The notes: a model not told the origin generated them from the letters alone. A stretch of DNA of 64,000 bases from Bacillota bacterium (GCA_023410875.1 JAEYPH010000022.1:11877-75876); one strand, 5' to 3'; counted from the first letter of the stretch, positions 51,305 through 60,963 are shown. Translations and numbers: made by a program.

Positions 51305-51955
51305 TTATTGACCCATCTGCTTGGCGACTTCGTCGGCGAAGTTTTCCTGCTTCTTCTCCAGGCCCTCGCCCATCTCGTAGCGCACAAAGCGGCGGATGGA
51401 GACCTTCTCGCCGATGCGGGCCACCAGCTCGTTGACGACGTCCTTGACGGCCTTGTCCTGATCCTTGATGAAGGGCTGCTCCATGATGCAGACTTCCTTG
51501 TAGAACTTCTGGATGCGGCCTTCGACCATCTTGTCCACGATCTTCTCGGGCTTGCCCTCACCCAGCGCCTGGGCGCGCAGAATCTCGCGCTCATGGGCGA
51601 GCTCAGCCTGGTCCACTTCTTCGGGCACGATGTACTTGGGCTTGCTGGCGGCCACCTGCATGGCCATGTCCTTCACGAAAGTGCGGAATTCGTCTGTGCT
51701 GGCCACGAAGTCGGTCTCGCAGTTGACTTCGATGAGCACGCCGATCTTGCCGCCCATGTGGATATAGCTCTCCACGATGCCCTCGGCGGCGATGCGGCCA
51801 GCCTTCTTGGCGGCGGCGGCCAGGCCGCGCTCGCGCAGAATGTCGGCGGCCTTGTCCATGTCGCCGTCGGCGTCGGTCAGAGCGCGCTTGCAGTCCATCA
51901 TGCCCGCGCCGGTTCTCTCGCGCAGTTCTTTTACATCCTGAGGTGAAATTGCCAT
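51305..51955 (-). CDS. tsf: Elongation factor Ts
   Basis: 216 residues, the short form found in many Gram-positives. Nucleotide exchange factor for EF-Tu. [15 protein letters not shown] and [10 protein letters not shown] are the signatures. ATG at 51955 with CGGAGG upstream; the frame runs 53 codons further but that part overlaps the end of rpsB and the intergenic gap. Confidence 0.97.
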   Translation of the reverse strand: MAISPQDVKELRERTGAGMMDCKRALTDADGDMDKAADILRERGLAAAAKKAGRIAAEGIVESYIHMGGKIGVLIEVNCETDFVASTDEFRTFVKDMAMQVAASKPKYIVPEEVDQAELAHEREILRAQALGEGKPEKIVDKMVEGRIQKFYKEVCIMEQPFIKDQDKAVKDVVNELVARIGEKVSIRRFVRYEMGEGLEKKQENFADEVAKQMGQ

Positions 51956-52061
51956 GTTGGTTCCTCCGTCCTGTATTAAGGTTTGCTTGGTATTCTCTTC
52001 TGAAAAGGGGGAAGTTTCCTTCCCCCTTGTGTCTGCGTCGTTATTTACAAACGGGGGCCGT

Positions 52062-52826
52062 TTACTCGGCGGCAGCTTCGGCTTCCTCTTCGGCGGCTTC
52101 CTTCTCGGCCACAAGGGCTTCCTCGGCGGCGGGCTCCATCTGTTCGCCCTGGTTGCTTTCCACCACGGCGTCGGCCATGCAGCCCACGATCAGCTTAATG
52201 GCGCGGATGGCGTCGTCGTTGCCGGCAATGATATAATCCACTTCATCGGGGTCGCAGTTGGTGTCCACGATGCCGATGATCGGGATGCCCAGCTTGCGGG
52301 CTTCGGCAATGGCCAGGTGCTCCTTGCGGGGGTCCACAACGAACAGAGCGTCGGGCCTGCGGGTCATGCCCTGCACGCCGGCTAGGTTCTTCACGAGCTT
52401 CTCGCGCTCGCCCAGCAGCTTCACGACTTCCTTCTTGGGCAGCAGCGCAAAGTCGCCCTTGGTCTCCATGTCGAAGAGCTTGTTCATGCGGTTGACGCGC
52501 TGGCGCATCGTCGTGAAGTTGGTCAGCATGCCGCCCAGCCAACGGCTGTTGACGTAATACATGCCGCAGCGCTTGGCTTCCTGCTCGATGGCTTCCTGCG
52601 CCTGCTTCTTGGTGCCCACAAAAAGGATGGTGCCCTTCTGGTCGGCCAGCTTGCGCACGAAGGCATAGGCCTGGTCCACGAGCTTGACGGTCTGCTGCAG
52701 GTCGAGGATGTAGATGCCGTTGCGCTCGGTGTAGATATAGGGCTTCATCTTGGGGTTCCAGCGGCGGGTCTGGTGACCGAAATGCACGCCGGCTTCGAGG
52801 AGCTGCTTCATGGAAAGTACGGCCAT
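52062..52826 (-). CDS. rpsB: Small ribosomal subunit protein uS2
   Basis: 254 residues. [22 protein letters not shown] near the start, and [13 protein letters not shown] and [11 protein letters not shown] further on, are diagnostic. The C-terminal tail is Glu/Ala-rich. ATG at 52826 has AAGGAGG upstream. First gene of the operon, 106 bp before tsf. Confidence 0.97.
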   Translation of the reverse strand: MAVLSMKQLLEAGVHFGHQTRRWNPKMKPYIYTERNGIYILDLQQTVKLVDQAYAFVRKLADQKGTILFVGTKKQAQEAIEQEAKRCGMYYVNSRWLGGMLTNFTTMRQRVNRMNKLFDMETKGDFALLPKKEVVKLLGEREKLVKNLAGVQGMTRRPDALFVVDPRKEHLAIAEARKLGIPIIGIVDTNCDPDEVDYIIAGNDDAIRAIKLIVGCMADAVVESNQGEQMEPAAEEALVAEKEAAEEEAEAAAE

Positions 52827-52865
52827 GGGGAAAACCTCCTTAAAAACCTCCCTCGCGCCCTTATT

Positions 52866-52901
52866 GTTTGCCAAAACCGCGTTCGCGGCAGGACGGCAAA
52901 C
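52866..52901 (-). promoter_or_regulatory. Structured leader of rpsB
   Basis: Within the 95-nt rpsB leader GTTTGCC pairs with GGCAAAC, and an inner CCGCG/CGCGG hairpin sits within it across an asymmetric internal loop. r-protein leaders often bind the encoded protein; whether this one binds S2 is inference. Confidence 0.45.
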
Positions 52902-52927
52902 AGGCACGGGTGTGTAATGCGTTGGAT

Positions 52928-52956
52928 AGTATAGCATGCAAAACCATTCTTCACAA
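52928..52956 (-). promoter_or_regulatory. Promoter of the rpsB operon
   Basis: TTGTGA (52956-52951), 17 bp, TATACT (52933-52928) on the minus strand; start near 52921. Confidence 0.7.
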
Positions 52957-53053
52957 GAGATTTTTCAAGAAAAACCTCGTCTTCTCCATGCTTCGGCAGC
53001 TCCAGCCTGTGCTATACTGTATTATCATCGATACGCGAAAGCGTTATGATGAA

Positions 53054-53812
53054 CTATTTCCTGCGGCACACGAGCAGCAGGCCGTTGCTGTGCTCCGGCT
53101 CTTCGTCCGTGGGCCACCCCCACAGGCGGCAGTAGCATTCCAGCGCCTGCGCGTCATTGGAGAACCAGCTTTCAAACTGCGCGGCGGTGACGCCCGTATC
53201 GCGACGATGGCTTTCCATGTTCGCGCGGCTCAGGTTGGTATAGGGCTGGCCCAGCGTCTGCTCCACGACGAAGCCGTGTTCCGCCAGCTGCTTCTTGAGC
53301 CCATCCTCTTCATACAGACGCAAGTGGCAGCGGTTGCGGGGCAGGCCGTCGGCATCCACGGGTTCATAACCGGCCTTGGGCACGCTGAGCAGCAGCCAGC
53401 CGCCGCGGCGCAGCGCCCGGTGCAGCGCGCTCAGCAGCTCACCGTCGAACTGCACGTGCTCCAGTGTCTCGAAGCACGCGGCCAGGTCGAACATGCCATC
53501 GTCAAAGGGCAGCGGCTCGCTGTCCAAATCCACACGGTGCAGCGTGACGCCGCCGGTATCTCTGGCCTGTAGATTGGCGCGGCCCTGCTCCAGCAGTTCT
53601 TCGTCAATGTCCACGCCGTGGACCTCCCCCACCGTGCGCGCCAGCGCGGCACAACCGTAGCCGTTGCCGCAGGCGCAGTCCAGCGCCCGGCGTACTCGCC
53701 GCTTGCGGGCAAACTGTGCCGCGAAGAGGTAGCGGGCCAGATGCTCCACCCGGATGAACAGGTTGGCGTCCTCGGCGTCAAAGGGATCGACAAAGCTCAC
53801 ATCACCGCGCAT
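53054..53812 (-). CDS. Class I SAM-dependent methyltransferase
   Basis: 252 residues. Motif I is ALDCACGNGYGCAAL, with GVDIDEELL after it and DLAACFETLEH as motif IV; RGGWLLLSVPK follows. C-terminal part has WFSNDAQALECYCRLWGWP. Substrate unknown. Start at 53812 follows AAAGGAG; an upstream ATG in the same frame overlaps that site. Upstream of rpsB on the same strand but rpsB has its own promoter. Confidence 0.85.
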   Translation of the reverse strand: MRGDVSFVDPFDAEDANLFIRVEHLARYLFAAQFARKRRVRRALDCACGNGYGCAALARTVGEVHGVDIDEELLEQGRANLQARDTGGVTLHRVDLDSEPLPFDDGMFDLAACFETLEHVQFDGELLSALHRALRRGGWLLLSVPKAGYEPVDADGLPRNRCHLRLYEEDGLKKQLAEHGFVVEQTLGQPYTNLSRANMESHRRDTGVTAAQFESWFSNDAQALECYCRLWGWPTDEEPEHSNGLLLVCRRK

Positions 53813-53971
53813 GGATACTCTCCTTTGAACCATCATACCATCGCCATTTGGGCGCGGGCAAGCCGCAAAAGAAGCCTTTTGCGCGCGTTTCCTGCTTTCT
53901 TCCTTGTTTCCTGGCCGCTCTTATAGTAAAATGTGGGAATAACCGGGAAGTTCCGATTGAGGAGGCTGCGC

Positions 53972-54526
53972 GTGCGCATCATCGGCGGCTCGCTGCGGGG
54001 CAGGACATTTTCCGCCCCCGAGGGCATGCTCACCCGCCCCACCGGCGACCGCGTTCGCGAGGCGCTGTTCAACATCCTCTTCGGCCGCGTCCAAGGTACG
54101 ACTGTGCTGGATGGCTTTGCCGGCAGCGGCGCTTTGAGCTTTGAGGCGCTCAGCCGTGGCGCGGCCTCAGCCACTCTGTTCGATGTGGACGCCGGGGCCG
54201 CGCAGACCCTGCGGCGCAACGCCGCCGCGCTGGGCCTTTCGGGCCGGTGCGACATCCGCTCGGCGGACTTCCTGCAGGGCGCTCCAGCATTGCACGGGCA
54301 GGGTTTCGGCCTGGTGTTTCTGGACCCGCCCTACGCCGCCGGACTTTTGGACCGTTCGCTGGAACTGGTGGGCCGTCACGGCCTGCTGTCGCCCGGGGGC
54401 ATCGTCGTGGCGGAACACAGCGCCAACGCTGTGTTGCCCGGCGAGCTGGCGGGGCTTGCGGCCTTCGACCGCCGCCGTTACGGCATCGCGGCGCTAACCC
54501 TGTACAAAAGGCAGGACGACGCATGA
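53972..54526 (+). CDS. rsmD: 16S rRNA (guanine966-N2)-methyltransferase RsmD
   Basis: 184 residues. RIIGGSLRGRTF at the N-terminus, RPTGDRVREALFNIL, the SAM motif DGFAGSGALSFEALSRGA and the catalytic DPPY are diagnostic. Start GTG at 53972 has AGGAGG 6 bp upstream. The stop overlaps the coaD start (ATGA). Confidence 0.95.
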   Translation: MRIIGGSLRGRTFSAPEGMLTRPTGDRVREALFNILFGRVQGTTVLDGFAGSGALSFEALSRGAASATLFDVDAGAAQTLRRNAAALGLSGRCDIRSADFLQGAPALHGQGFGLVFLDPPYAAGLLDRSLELVGRHGLLSPGGIVVAEHSANAVLPGELAGLAAFDRRRYGIAALTLYKRQDDA

Positions 54527-55008
54527 GGATTTGGATATACCCCGGCAGTTTTGACCCGGTGACGCTGGGCCATTTGGACATCATAGAGCGCGCCGCCGCC
54601 CAGTGCGACCGGCTGATCGTCGCGGTGCTGCACAACGCCGCCAAGCGCCCGGTGTTCACGATGGATGAACGCTGTGAAATGATTTCGGATGTCGTCGCCC
54701 AGCTGCCCAATGTCGCCGTGAGCCGCTTCGAGGGCCTGACCGCCGACTATGCCGTGGCCCAAGGCGCGTGTGCGCTGGTTCGAGGCTTGCGGGCGGTGTC
54801 CGATTTCGAGATGGAATTCCAGATCGCGACGATGAACCGCCGTCTGGCGCCAACGGTGGAGACGGTGTTCATCATGACCAGCACAGAGTATTCCTTCGTC
54901 AGTTCCACGATCGTAAAGGAAGTGGGCCGCTTTGGCGGGGATATTTCGGAACTGGTGCCCCCGGTGATACACGAACGAATCAAAAACGCACTGTGCGAAA
55001 GGCGTTAG
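54523..55008 (+). CDS. coaD: Phosphopantetheine adenylyltransferase
   Basis: 161 residues. Penultimate step of coenzyme A synthesis. YPGSFDPVTLGHLDI (6-20) contains the TxGH nucleotidyl-transfer motif, and VRGLRAVSDFEMEFQ and the SSTIVKE motif are conserved. Follows rsmD with a 4-bp overlap, a standard arrangement. Confidence 0.97.
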   Translation: MRIWIYPGSFDPVTLGHLDIIERAAAQCDRLIVAVLHNAAKRPVFTMDERCEMISDVVAQLPNVAVSRFEGLTADYAVAQGACALVRGLRAVSDFEMEFQIATMNRRLAPTVETVFIMTSTEYSFVSSTIVKEVGRFGGDISELVPPVIHERIKNALCERR

Positions 55009-55018
55009 GAGGAACCCA

Positions 55019-55462
55019 ATGAACATTATGGGATTGCTGGACTATCTGCAGGACGAGCTGGAGCGCGCCAACAGCATGCCGCTGTCCACCAAGGCCATCA
55101 TCGACCGGGAGAAATGCCTGAACATCGTGGGCGACATCCGCCAGAACATGCCCCGGGAGATCATGGAGGCCCAGACGATACAGAGCGAGAAGAACCAGAT
55201 CCTCTACGATGCCGAGAAGGAAGCCGAGGCCATCATCGCCGACGCCGAGGCCAAGGCCCGCAAGCTCGTGGAGACCGAGGAGATCACCCGGCAGGCAGCT
55301 ATGCGCGCCGAGGAAATCCTGGCGTCCGCCCACAGCAGCGTTCGGGAGATCAAGAAGAGCGCCAACGAATACGTGGAAGACATTCTGCAGGACCTGGAGA
55401 GCTACGTCAGCCGCAGCCTGGACATCATCAAGCAGAATAGGGAACAGATGAGAGGCCGGTAG
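55019..55462 (+). CDS. Coiled-coil protein of the rsmD-coaD locus
   Basis: 147 residues, almost wholly charged alpha helix from about 30 to 145 (EKEAEAIIADAEAKARKLVETEEITRQ). Resembles ATP-synthase b/E-like stalk or DivIVA-like coiled coils sometimes annotated as ATPase, but has no nucleotide motif. It follows coaD by 10 bp with AGGAGG upstream and is a common neighbour there in Clostridia. Role unknown. Confidence 0.8.
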   Translation: MNIMGLLDYLQDELERANSMPLSTKAIIDREKCLNIVGDIRQNMPREIMEAQTIQSEKNQILYDAEKEAEAIIADAEAKARKLVETEEITRQAAMRAEEILASAHSSVREIKKSANEYVEDILQDLESYVSRSLDIIKQNREQMRGR

Positions 55463-55493
55463 CGCTGCACAGCCGATGATGGGAGGTCTAGAG

Positions 55494-55916
55494 TTGACTA
55501 TAAAAGATCACGTAAAGGCAAGCGGAACCAGCAACCCTCTCGCATCAGGATCCATCAAAGCTGCGGAAGCGATGGTTATACCAGGCGAAGAGGTTTTATT
55601 CGCCATGACCGGGAATGTCGCATTATCGGCAACAGGCACCCTCGTCGTTGATCCTTTTGACCTGAAGGATAAGCTCAATGGCGTAATCGCTATAACAAAT
55701 AAACGCATTCTGTATTGTAGCAACATCATGATGAACAAAGTCTCCAAGTACATTCTCATCAAGGATATTACTTCTGTCGACGATCGAATGAATGGTTTGC
55801 TCGCTATGGGACAAGTTCGTGTGGCCGGAATCAGCGAGACGCTCGTGATCGATATCACAAAAAAAGCACTGGAAATGTTTCAGCAGGCTCTGTTTGCAGC
55901 CAGAAGCATGGCATAA
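55494..55916 (+). CDS. PH-domain-like protein (YokE type)
   Basis: 140 residues, predicted bacterial PH-like fold (EEVLFAMTGNVAL, GVIAITNKRILYCSN, KYILIKDITSVD). Function unknown. Start TTG at 55494 has GGGAGG 7 bp upstream, while an ATG at 55476 sits ahead of that site. Base composition is visibly lower in G+C than its neighbours, suggesting later acquisition. Confidence 0.8.
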   Translation: MTIKDHVKASGTSNPLASGSIKAAEAMVIPGEEVLFAMTGNVALSATGTLVVDPFDLKDKLNGVIAITNKRILYCSNIMMNKVSKYILIKDITSVDDRMNGLLAMGQVRVAGISETLVIDITKKALEMFQQALFAARSMA

Positions 55917-55967
55917 AAGGCGGCTGTGTCCGAATTTCCGGCATTCGAACAACCCAATTCACTGTAA

Positions 55968-56000
55968 AAATGAGCCTTGGCTTTGATCTCAGGCTCATTT
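55968..56000. terminator. Bidirectional terminator
   Basis: AAATGAGCCT and its complement with a 13-base loop; flanked by A's on one side and TTTCTAAGTTT on the other. Serves the PH-like gene (plus) and ylbJ (minus). Confidence 0.8.
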
Positions 56001-56009
56001 CTAAGTTTC

Positions 56010-57158
56010 TCATTTTGAGCGAAACAAAGAATCTCCCCAGGCTCTTTTACCACCAAACAACGCCAGAGTTGCCACGAGCAGCGCCGCCCCGGCGCAGTAA
56101 ACAGCGGAACTCATCAATGCCTGCCCCGCCGAGATCGGGGAGGTTGCAGTCGGCAGAAACACCGCTGCGTCCACCACCGGCAGCGCCATCAGCGCAGCGC
56201 TTAAGCCCCCGGCCAGCGCCGCCTGCACCGCCTTGCCCAGCAGGAAGCGCGCAAGCGGCACCCCCGCCCGGGAAAGATAGAGCATGCTCTGGGCCTGTAT
56301 GCACAGCCCACCCCAGCTGATCAGCACACACAGCACCGCCACCCGCTGGGCCATCGGCACGCCGGCACTGGCCACGGCGCTGCAGCCGTTGGTCATCTCC
56401 AGCATGCCCACCAGCACAGGCTGCGCCAGCGTGGGGCTTAAGCCCAGCGCCCGGAACAGCGGTGAGAGCGCCCATGCCAGCGGCTCGAAGGCGTGGACCT
56501 GCCGCAGCAGCGCCGTGACGACCGAAAAAAGAAGGATGTACCCGCCCACCGTCCACAGGGTTTCCACGGTCTTCTTGATGGCCTCCCCGACCGCCTGCAT
56601 AGCCGGCTGTCTGGTTTGGCTTTGCACCATGGGCACCGCCACACCTCGCCGCCGGTCGCCGCCAAAGGAGAAGAACACACCGGTCAGCAGCACCGCAGCG
56701 AAGTGGCCTGCCAGTATCACCCACCCTGCCGCCGGGCTGCCCAGCAGCCCAGCACCCACCGCGCCCAGCATGAAAACCGGCCCTGTGGACGAAGCCAGCA
56801 CACCGGTGCGCCGGGCATCGGCAGGATTCAGCAGGCCGGCGTCGTATAAATCCAACGTCATGCGCGCGCCGGTGGGATAGCCCGATAGCATGCTTACCAG
56901 CAGCGCGAAGGCTGAACAGCCGGGGCACGCGAACACCGGCCGCATCAGGCCATCCAGCGCTCGGCCGGCGGCGGCCACGGCCCCGCTCTCAATGAGCAGC
57001 CACGCGCATACCATGAAAGGTAAAATGCTGGGCAACACGATGCCTAGGAAAAGCTCCAGCCCGGTTCGGGCGGCGGAGAGCGCCGCCTGAGGCTGCAGCA
57101 CACAGCCCAGCATAACCAAAGCCGCCAGCGCGGCCAGCGCGATGTCCCTGGGTTTCAT
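56010..57158 (-). CDS. ylbJ: Sporulation integral membrane protein YlbJ
   Basis: 382 residues, about nine membrane helices with a nucleoside-transporter-like gate region (LSGYPTGARM near 91-100; EMTNGCSAVASA near 253-264). YlbJ proteins are needed for spore cortex formation in Bacillus and belong to the sporulation YlbJ/SpoVV group. Located near rsmD-coaD, as in many spore formers. Divergent from the patatin gene. Confidence 0.93.
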   Translation of the reverse strand: MKPRDIALAALAALVMLGCVLQPQAALSAARTGLELFLGIVLPSILPFMVCAWLLIESGAVAAAGRALDGLMRPVFACPGCSAFALLVSMLSGYPTGARMTLDLYDAGLLNPADARRTGVLASSTGPVFMLGAVGAGLLGSPAAGWVILAGHFAAVLLTGVFFSFGGDRRRGVAVPMVQSQTRQPAMQAVGEAIKKTVETLWTVGGYILLFSVVTALLRQVHAFEPLAWALSPLFRALGLSPTLAQPVLVGMLEMTNGCSAVASAGVPMAQRVAVLCVLISWGGLCIQAQSMLYLSRAGVPLARFLLGKAVQAALAGGLSAALMALPVVDAAVFLPTATSPISAGQALMSSAVYCAGAALLVATLALFGGKRAWGDSLFRSK

Positions 57159-57232
57159 GCGGCCCTCCGCCCCGGCAGGCTCTGTGGCCCGCCTGATGGG
57201 CAGTATCTACATATGTAAGGAGTGATTTTAAT

Positions 57233-58033
57233 ATGAGTGAAGCGCCCATCGTGGCCCTGGCGCTGGGAGGCGGCGCCGCCCGTGGCTTGGCGCACATCGG
57301 CGTTCTAGAGGTCTTTGACGAGCACCGGATACCGGTTGACCTGATCGTAGGATGTTCCATGGGTTCGGTCGTGGGGGCCATGTACGCGTGCGGCACACCG
57401 GCCAAGATGATCCATGGCATCGCAGGCCAGCTCTTCGCCGCGGACTACCGCAAGATCTTCGACATCACGCTGCCGCGCTTGGGCCTGGTGCGGGGTCAAC
57501 GCATCGACACGATCATCCGCACCGTGCTGGGCGACCGGGAATTCCAGCAGCTGAAAATCCCCTTCGCGGCGGTGGCCGCATGCCTGGAAGACAACGTGCT
57601 TAAGGTGTTCAACGAAGGCAAGGTGGCCAACGCCGTGCGCGCCAGCATCTCCATCCCCGGCATCTTCGAACCGGTCACGATAGAGGGAAAGACCTATGTG
57701 GACGGCGGTGTGCTGGACCGGGTGCCTGCCGGCGTGTGCCGCAGCATGCAGCCGGACCTCGTCATCGCAGTGGACGTCAGCTACCACGGTGAGCCTAGAC
57801 CGGCGCCCCGCAACATCATCGATGTGCTAATGAGCTCCTACGAGCTGCTGGAATGGGAGGCCACCCGCAATCGCCTGCTGGACGCCGACATCGCCATCAC
57901 ACCGGACACCCGCACGATCAATCCCGCCAACTTCAACACCGTGGAGGAATGCGTGGCCATCGGCCGCGATGCAACGCTGCAGGTGCTGGAAGGCCTCAAG
58001 GAGCGGCTGCGCGGCATCGGCGTGGATGTCTGA
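57233..58033 (+). CDS. Patatin-like phospholipase, RssA/NTE type
   Basis: 266 residues. Oxyanion motif GGGAARG (12-18), nucleophile Ser in GCSMG (near 40-44) and Asp in DGG give the Ser-Asp dyad. Likely acts on membrane lipids. No signal peptide. AAGGAG precedes the ATG at 57233. Convergent with tmcAL 20 bp away. Confidence 0.92.
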   Translation: MSEAPIVALALGGGAARGLAHIGVLEVFDEHRIPVDLIVGCSMGSVVGAMYACGTPAKMIHGIAGQLFAADYRKIFDITLPRLGLVRGQRIDTIIRTVLGDREFQQLKIPFAAVAACLEDNVLKVFNEGKVANAVRASISIPGIFEPVTIEGKTYVDGGVLDRVPAGVCRSMQPDLVIAVDVSYHGEPRPAPRNIIDVLMSSYELLEWEATRNRLLDADIAITPDTRTINPANFNTVEECVAIGRDATLQVLEGLKERLRGIGVDV

Positions 58034-58053
58034 ACCGGACATCAAAACCATCG

Positions 58054-59271
58054 CTAAACGACAATCATCTTCTCGGTAAAGTCCCTTTCACCCCGCCTGT
58101 GCGCGGGGTTTTTCATCATCAGCGCGTAGACGTCCCCGGCCCGCAGATCGATGTGCCACAGCCGCGCCATGGCCGCATCCTTGGGCTGGAACTGTGCCGG
58201 TCGCGGCACGAAGGGTATGGCCGAGCGCGCCGCCAGTTCGTTTATGAGCCCCTCCATCCGTCGCGAATAGCCCAGCAGCCGCGCATAGGCAGGCTTCGCC
58301 TGTCTGAGCGCATCGATGTCTTCCGGCGTGATGCCCAGCAGCGCCTGCATGGCCGCGCGCTTGATGCGCGCCATCGTGTAGCGCTTGCTCTTGGCCGCAA
58401 AGGCGAAGCCCTCGGCGGTGCCGGCTGTGAAGGCCGCGGAGCGGGCTCGGTTGTGCAGCCCCTCGGCTGAATCCGGCCAGGGCGCGCCGGAGCGCAGCGC
58501 GTATAGCAGCATAGCGTCCAGCGCCGCGGGGTCCGGCGCCCTGCCCTGCTCCAGCTCTCCATCGATGATCTGCGCCACTTCCGGCGGCACGGCCTGCCGC
58601 CAATCGTCGCCGCCTCTCTCCAGCGCCTGCCGCACCGCCGTGGCGCTGGCGATCCCGCCGGCGATGGCTGTATCGTGGTAGCCCGCGGCCACACGCGGCA
58701 CGACGATGTGCTCCATGGCGCTGTGCAGCCGCTCCAGCCAGTGCAGATACATGGCGCCCAGCACGGCGTTGGGCCGGCCCGCCTCGGCGATATCCCTTAT
58801 ACCGGCAGCATCCGCCCCACCCTGCGTTGCCGCAATCGCCGCGGCGCGGGCCCTGGGGTGCGGCAGGCCTTCCTTCAATCTCTCTGTCAATGCTTTTTTG
58901 AGCGCCTCAGGTTCGTCAAAGCGCAGCCTGCCCAGTGCCCGCAGCGTGCCGATGTCCTGCACTTCGGAGCCGAAGCTCAGCGCGTCCAGCCGCAGGCCAT
59001 CCAGCACTGAGATGCCGCCGCAGGCGAACCAATCGGCGCTCTGCAGCGCGTAGAAGGCCGGCAGCTCGAACACGGCGTCCACGCCGCCGCACAGCGCCAT
59101 GTGCGTGCGGGCCCATTTATCAAAAATGGCCGGCTCTCCCCGCTGCACGAAAGGCCCGCTCATAACCGTCACAACGGCGTCGCAGCCGCCGCGCAGCCGA
59201 GCCTGTTGGGCCTGGTAGCGGTGGCCGTTATGGAAGGGATTGTATTCCGCGACGATACCGCAGATTTTCAT
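58054..59271 (-). CDS. tmcAL: tRNA(Met) cytidine acetate ligase (TmcAL/YlbM)
   Basis: 405 residues. EYNPFHNGH near the N-terminus is the nucleotidylyl-transferase motif, and SGPFVQRGEPA follows. Uses acetate and ATP to acetylate the wobble cytidine of elongator tRNA-Met. Start 59271 has AAAGGACG upstream; the frame is open 68 codons further through the promoter. Sits next to ackA, possibly no more than adjacency, though both use acetate. Confidence 0.93.
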   Translation of the reverse strand: MKICGIVAEYNPFHNGHRYQAQQARLRGGCDAVVTVMSGPFVQRGEPAIFDKWARTHMALCGGVDAVFELPAFYALQSADWFACGGISVLDGLRLDALSFGSEVQDIGTLRALGRLRFDEPEALKKALTERLKEGLPHPRARAAAIAATQGGADAAGIRDIAEAGRPNAVLGAMYLHWLERLHSAMEHIVVPRVAAGYHDTAIAGGIASATAVRQALERGGDDWRQAVPPEVAQIIDGELEQGRAPDPAALDAMLLYALRSGAPWPDSAEGLHNRARSAAFTAGTAEGFAFAAKSKRYTMARIKRAAMQALLGITPEDIDALRQAKPAYARLLGYSRRMEGLINELAARSAIPFVPRPAQFQPKDAAMARLWHIDLRAGDVYALMMKNPAHRRGERDFTEKMIVV

Positions 59272-59313
59272 GGCGACGTCCTTTCGTGTTGTATTTTGAC
59301 GATTGTCTGCTAT

Positions 59314-59342
59314 ACTATATATTTGGTGTTTATAAGGTACAA
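59314..59342 (-). promoter_or_regulatory. Promoter of tmcAL
   Basis: TTGTAC (59342-59337), 17 bp, TATAGT (59319-59314) on the minus strand. For ackA no promoter of good spacing was found; a small TTGAC-G-GTCAA palindrome precedes its ribosome site. Confidence 0.6.
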
Positions 59343-59452
59343 AAACCGAACAGGAATCACAATCTATCGATCCTACCTTATTATGATACCATGCCCCGAC
59401 CGGGCCAGCACGACGAAATTGACGGTCAACGTCTGCAATTATAGGAGGTTCC

Positions 59453-60658
59453 ATGAAGATTCTCGTCATCAACACCGGCAGCTCGTCGCTGAAGTATCAG
59501 CTCATCGACATGACGACCGAGCAGGTCATCGCCAAGGGCCTGGCCGAGCGCATCGGCATCGAGGGCAGCAACCTCAAGCATGTGCCCTTTGGCCGTGACG
59601 CCGTGCTGATTGAACAGCCCATGAAGGACCACATCGAGGCCATCCGTCTGGTCATGGAAGCGCTGACCCACCCCGGTCACGGCGTGCTCAGCGACATGTC
59701 AGCCATCAACGCCGTGGGACACCGCGTGGTGCATGGCGGCGAGAAGTTCTCCGGTTCCGTGCTCATCAATGACGAGGTCATGGCCGCCATACAGGAAAAT
59801 GTACCACTGGCCCCTCTGCACAACCCCGCCAACATCATGGGTATACAGGCCTGCAGGCAGGTCATGCCCGGCGTGCCCATGGTCGCCGTGTTCGATACCG
59901 CCTTCCACCAGAGCATGCCGCCCAAGGCCTTCCTCTACGGCCTGCCCTATGATTTCTACAAGCGCCTGCGCGTGCGCCGCTACGGCTTCCACGGCACCAG
60001 CCACAAGTATGTGTCCGAACGCGCGGCGGCCCTCATCGGCAAGCCGGTGGACGTGGCTAAAATCGTGACGTGCCACCTGGGCAACGGCTGCTCCATCGCC
60101 GCCGTGGATGGCGGCAAGTCCGTGGACACCTCCATGGGCCTGACCCCGCTGGAAGGCGTGATCATGGGCACCCGCTGCGGCGACATCGACCCCGCGATCA
60201 TCGAATACCTGATGGGACAGGGCAACCTGACCATCGAAGAAGTCATGTCCATCCTCAACAAAAAGTCCGGGCTCATGGGCATCTCCACCGTGAGCTCCGA
60301 CATGCGCGACGTGCTGTCCGCCGCTGATGACGGCAACGAGAAGGCCCAGAACGCCGTGGATGTGTTCTGCTACCGCATTCGCAAGTACATCGGCGCCTAC
60401 GCCGCCGCCATGGGCGGGCTGGACGCCGTGGTGTTCACCGCCGGCATCGGAGAGAACAACCCCCGCCTGCGCAAGATGATTTGCGAAGGTATGGACTTCC
60501 TGGGCATCAAGGTGTGCGACGAGAAGAACCTGAGCCGCGCCGCCGAACAGGACATCTCCGCCGACGGCAGCACCGTGCGCACGCTGGTGATCTCCACCAA
60601 TGAAGAACTCGTCATCGCCCGCGATACGCTGGCGCTTGTTTCGCCAGCGGCGCTGTAG
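59453..60658 (+). CDS. ackA: Acetate kinase
   Basis: 401 residues, full length. Makes ATP and acetate from acetyl phosphate, the last step of acetate fermentation. NTGSSSLKYQL at the N-terminus, RRYGFHGTSHKYV, and the later GIGENNPRLR are signatures. TAGGAGGTT precedes the ATG. No pta lies beside it in this window. Confidence 0.97.
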   Translation: MKILVINTGSSSLKYQLIDMTTEQVIAKGLAERIGIEGSNLKHVPFGRDAVLIEQPMKDHIEAIRLVMEALTHPGHGVLSDMSAINAVGHRVVHGGEKFSGSVLINDEVMAAIQENVPLAPLHNPANIMGIQACRQVMPGVPMVAVFDTAFHQSMPPKAFLYGLPYDFYKRLRVRRYGFHGTSHKYVSERAAALIGKPVDVAKIVTCHLGNGCSIAAVDGGKSVDTSMGLTPLEGVIMGTRCGDIDPAIIEYLMGQGNLTIEEVMSILNKKSGLMGISTVSSDMRDVLSAADDGNEKAQNAVDVFCYRIRKYIGAYAAAMGGLDAVVFTAGIGENNPRLRKMICEGMDFLGIKVCDEKNLSRAAEQDISADGSTVRTLVISTNEELVIARDTLALVSPAAL

Positions 60659-60697
60659 CGCCTCGGCGATTTGGACGACTTGTCATAGTTGCTTTCT

Positions 60698-60727
60698 ATC
60701 GCCCGGCGATTACGGTCGCCGGGCGAT
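60698..60727 (+). terminator. Terminator after ackA
   Basis: ATCGCCCGGCGA, loop TTACGG, TCGCCGGGCGAT followed by CACTTTATACTTT. The rest of the gap 60728-60900 shows only a GGCGGGA/TCCCGCC pair and no gene. Confidence 0.85.
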
Positions 60728-60900
60728 CACTTTATACTTTCACTCATATTCGGTTTCCAGGAGACCAAAAACGCCTGTGGGCGGGATTTGCTAACGTTCT
60801 TGACGTTGTATCTGTTTCCTCCCGCCGGGTGAACCGTCGGTCGGCATGATTAATCGCCTCCATCTATGAGCACAAATGTTCTTATTATGGCAACTTTTTA

Positions 60901-60929
60901 TTGACATGCCGTCAAAGATGCGCTATGGT
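60901..60929 (+). promoter_or_regulatory. Promoter of the GyrI-like gene
   Basis: TTGACA (60901-60906), 17 bp, TATGGT (60924-60929). Leader about 28 nt. Confidence 0.7.
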
Positions 60930-60963
60930 AATATCATCTTCTCCCCCGAAAGGAGTGCGAACC

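Noticed and set aside
59423..59433. TTGAC-G-GTCAA palindrome before ackA as an operator
   Set aside because: Too short to support a claim, and could equally be a chance feature near the ribosome site.
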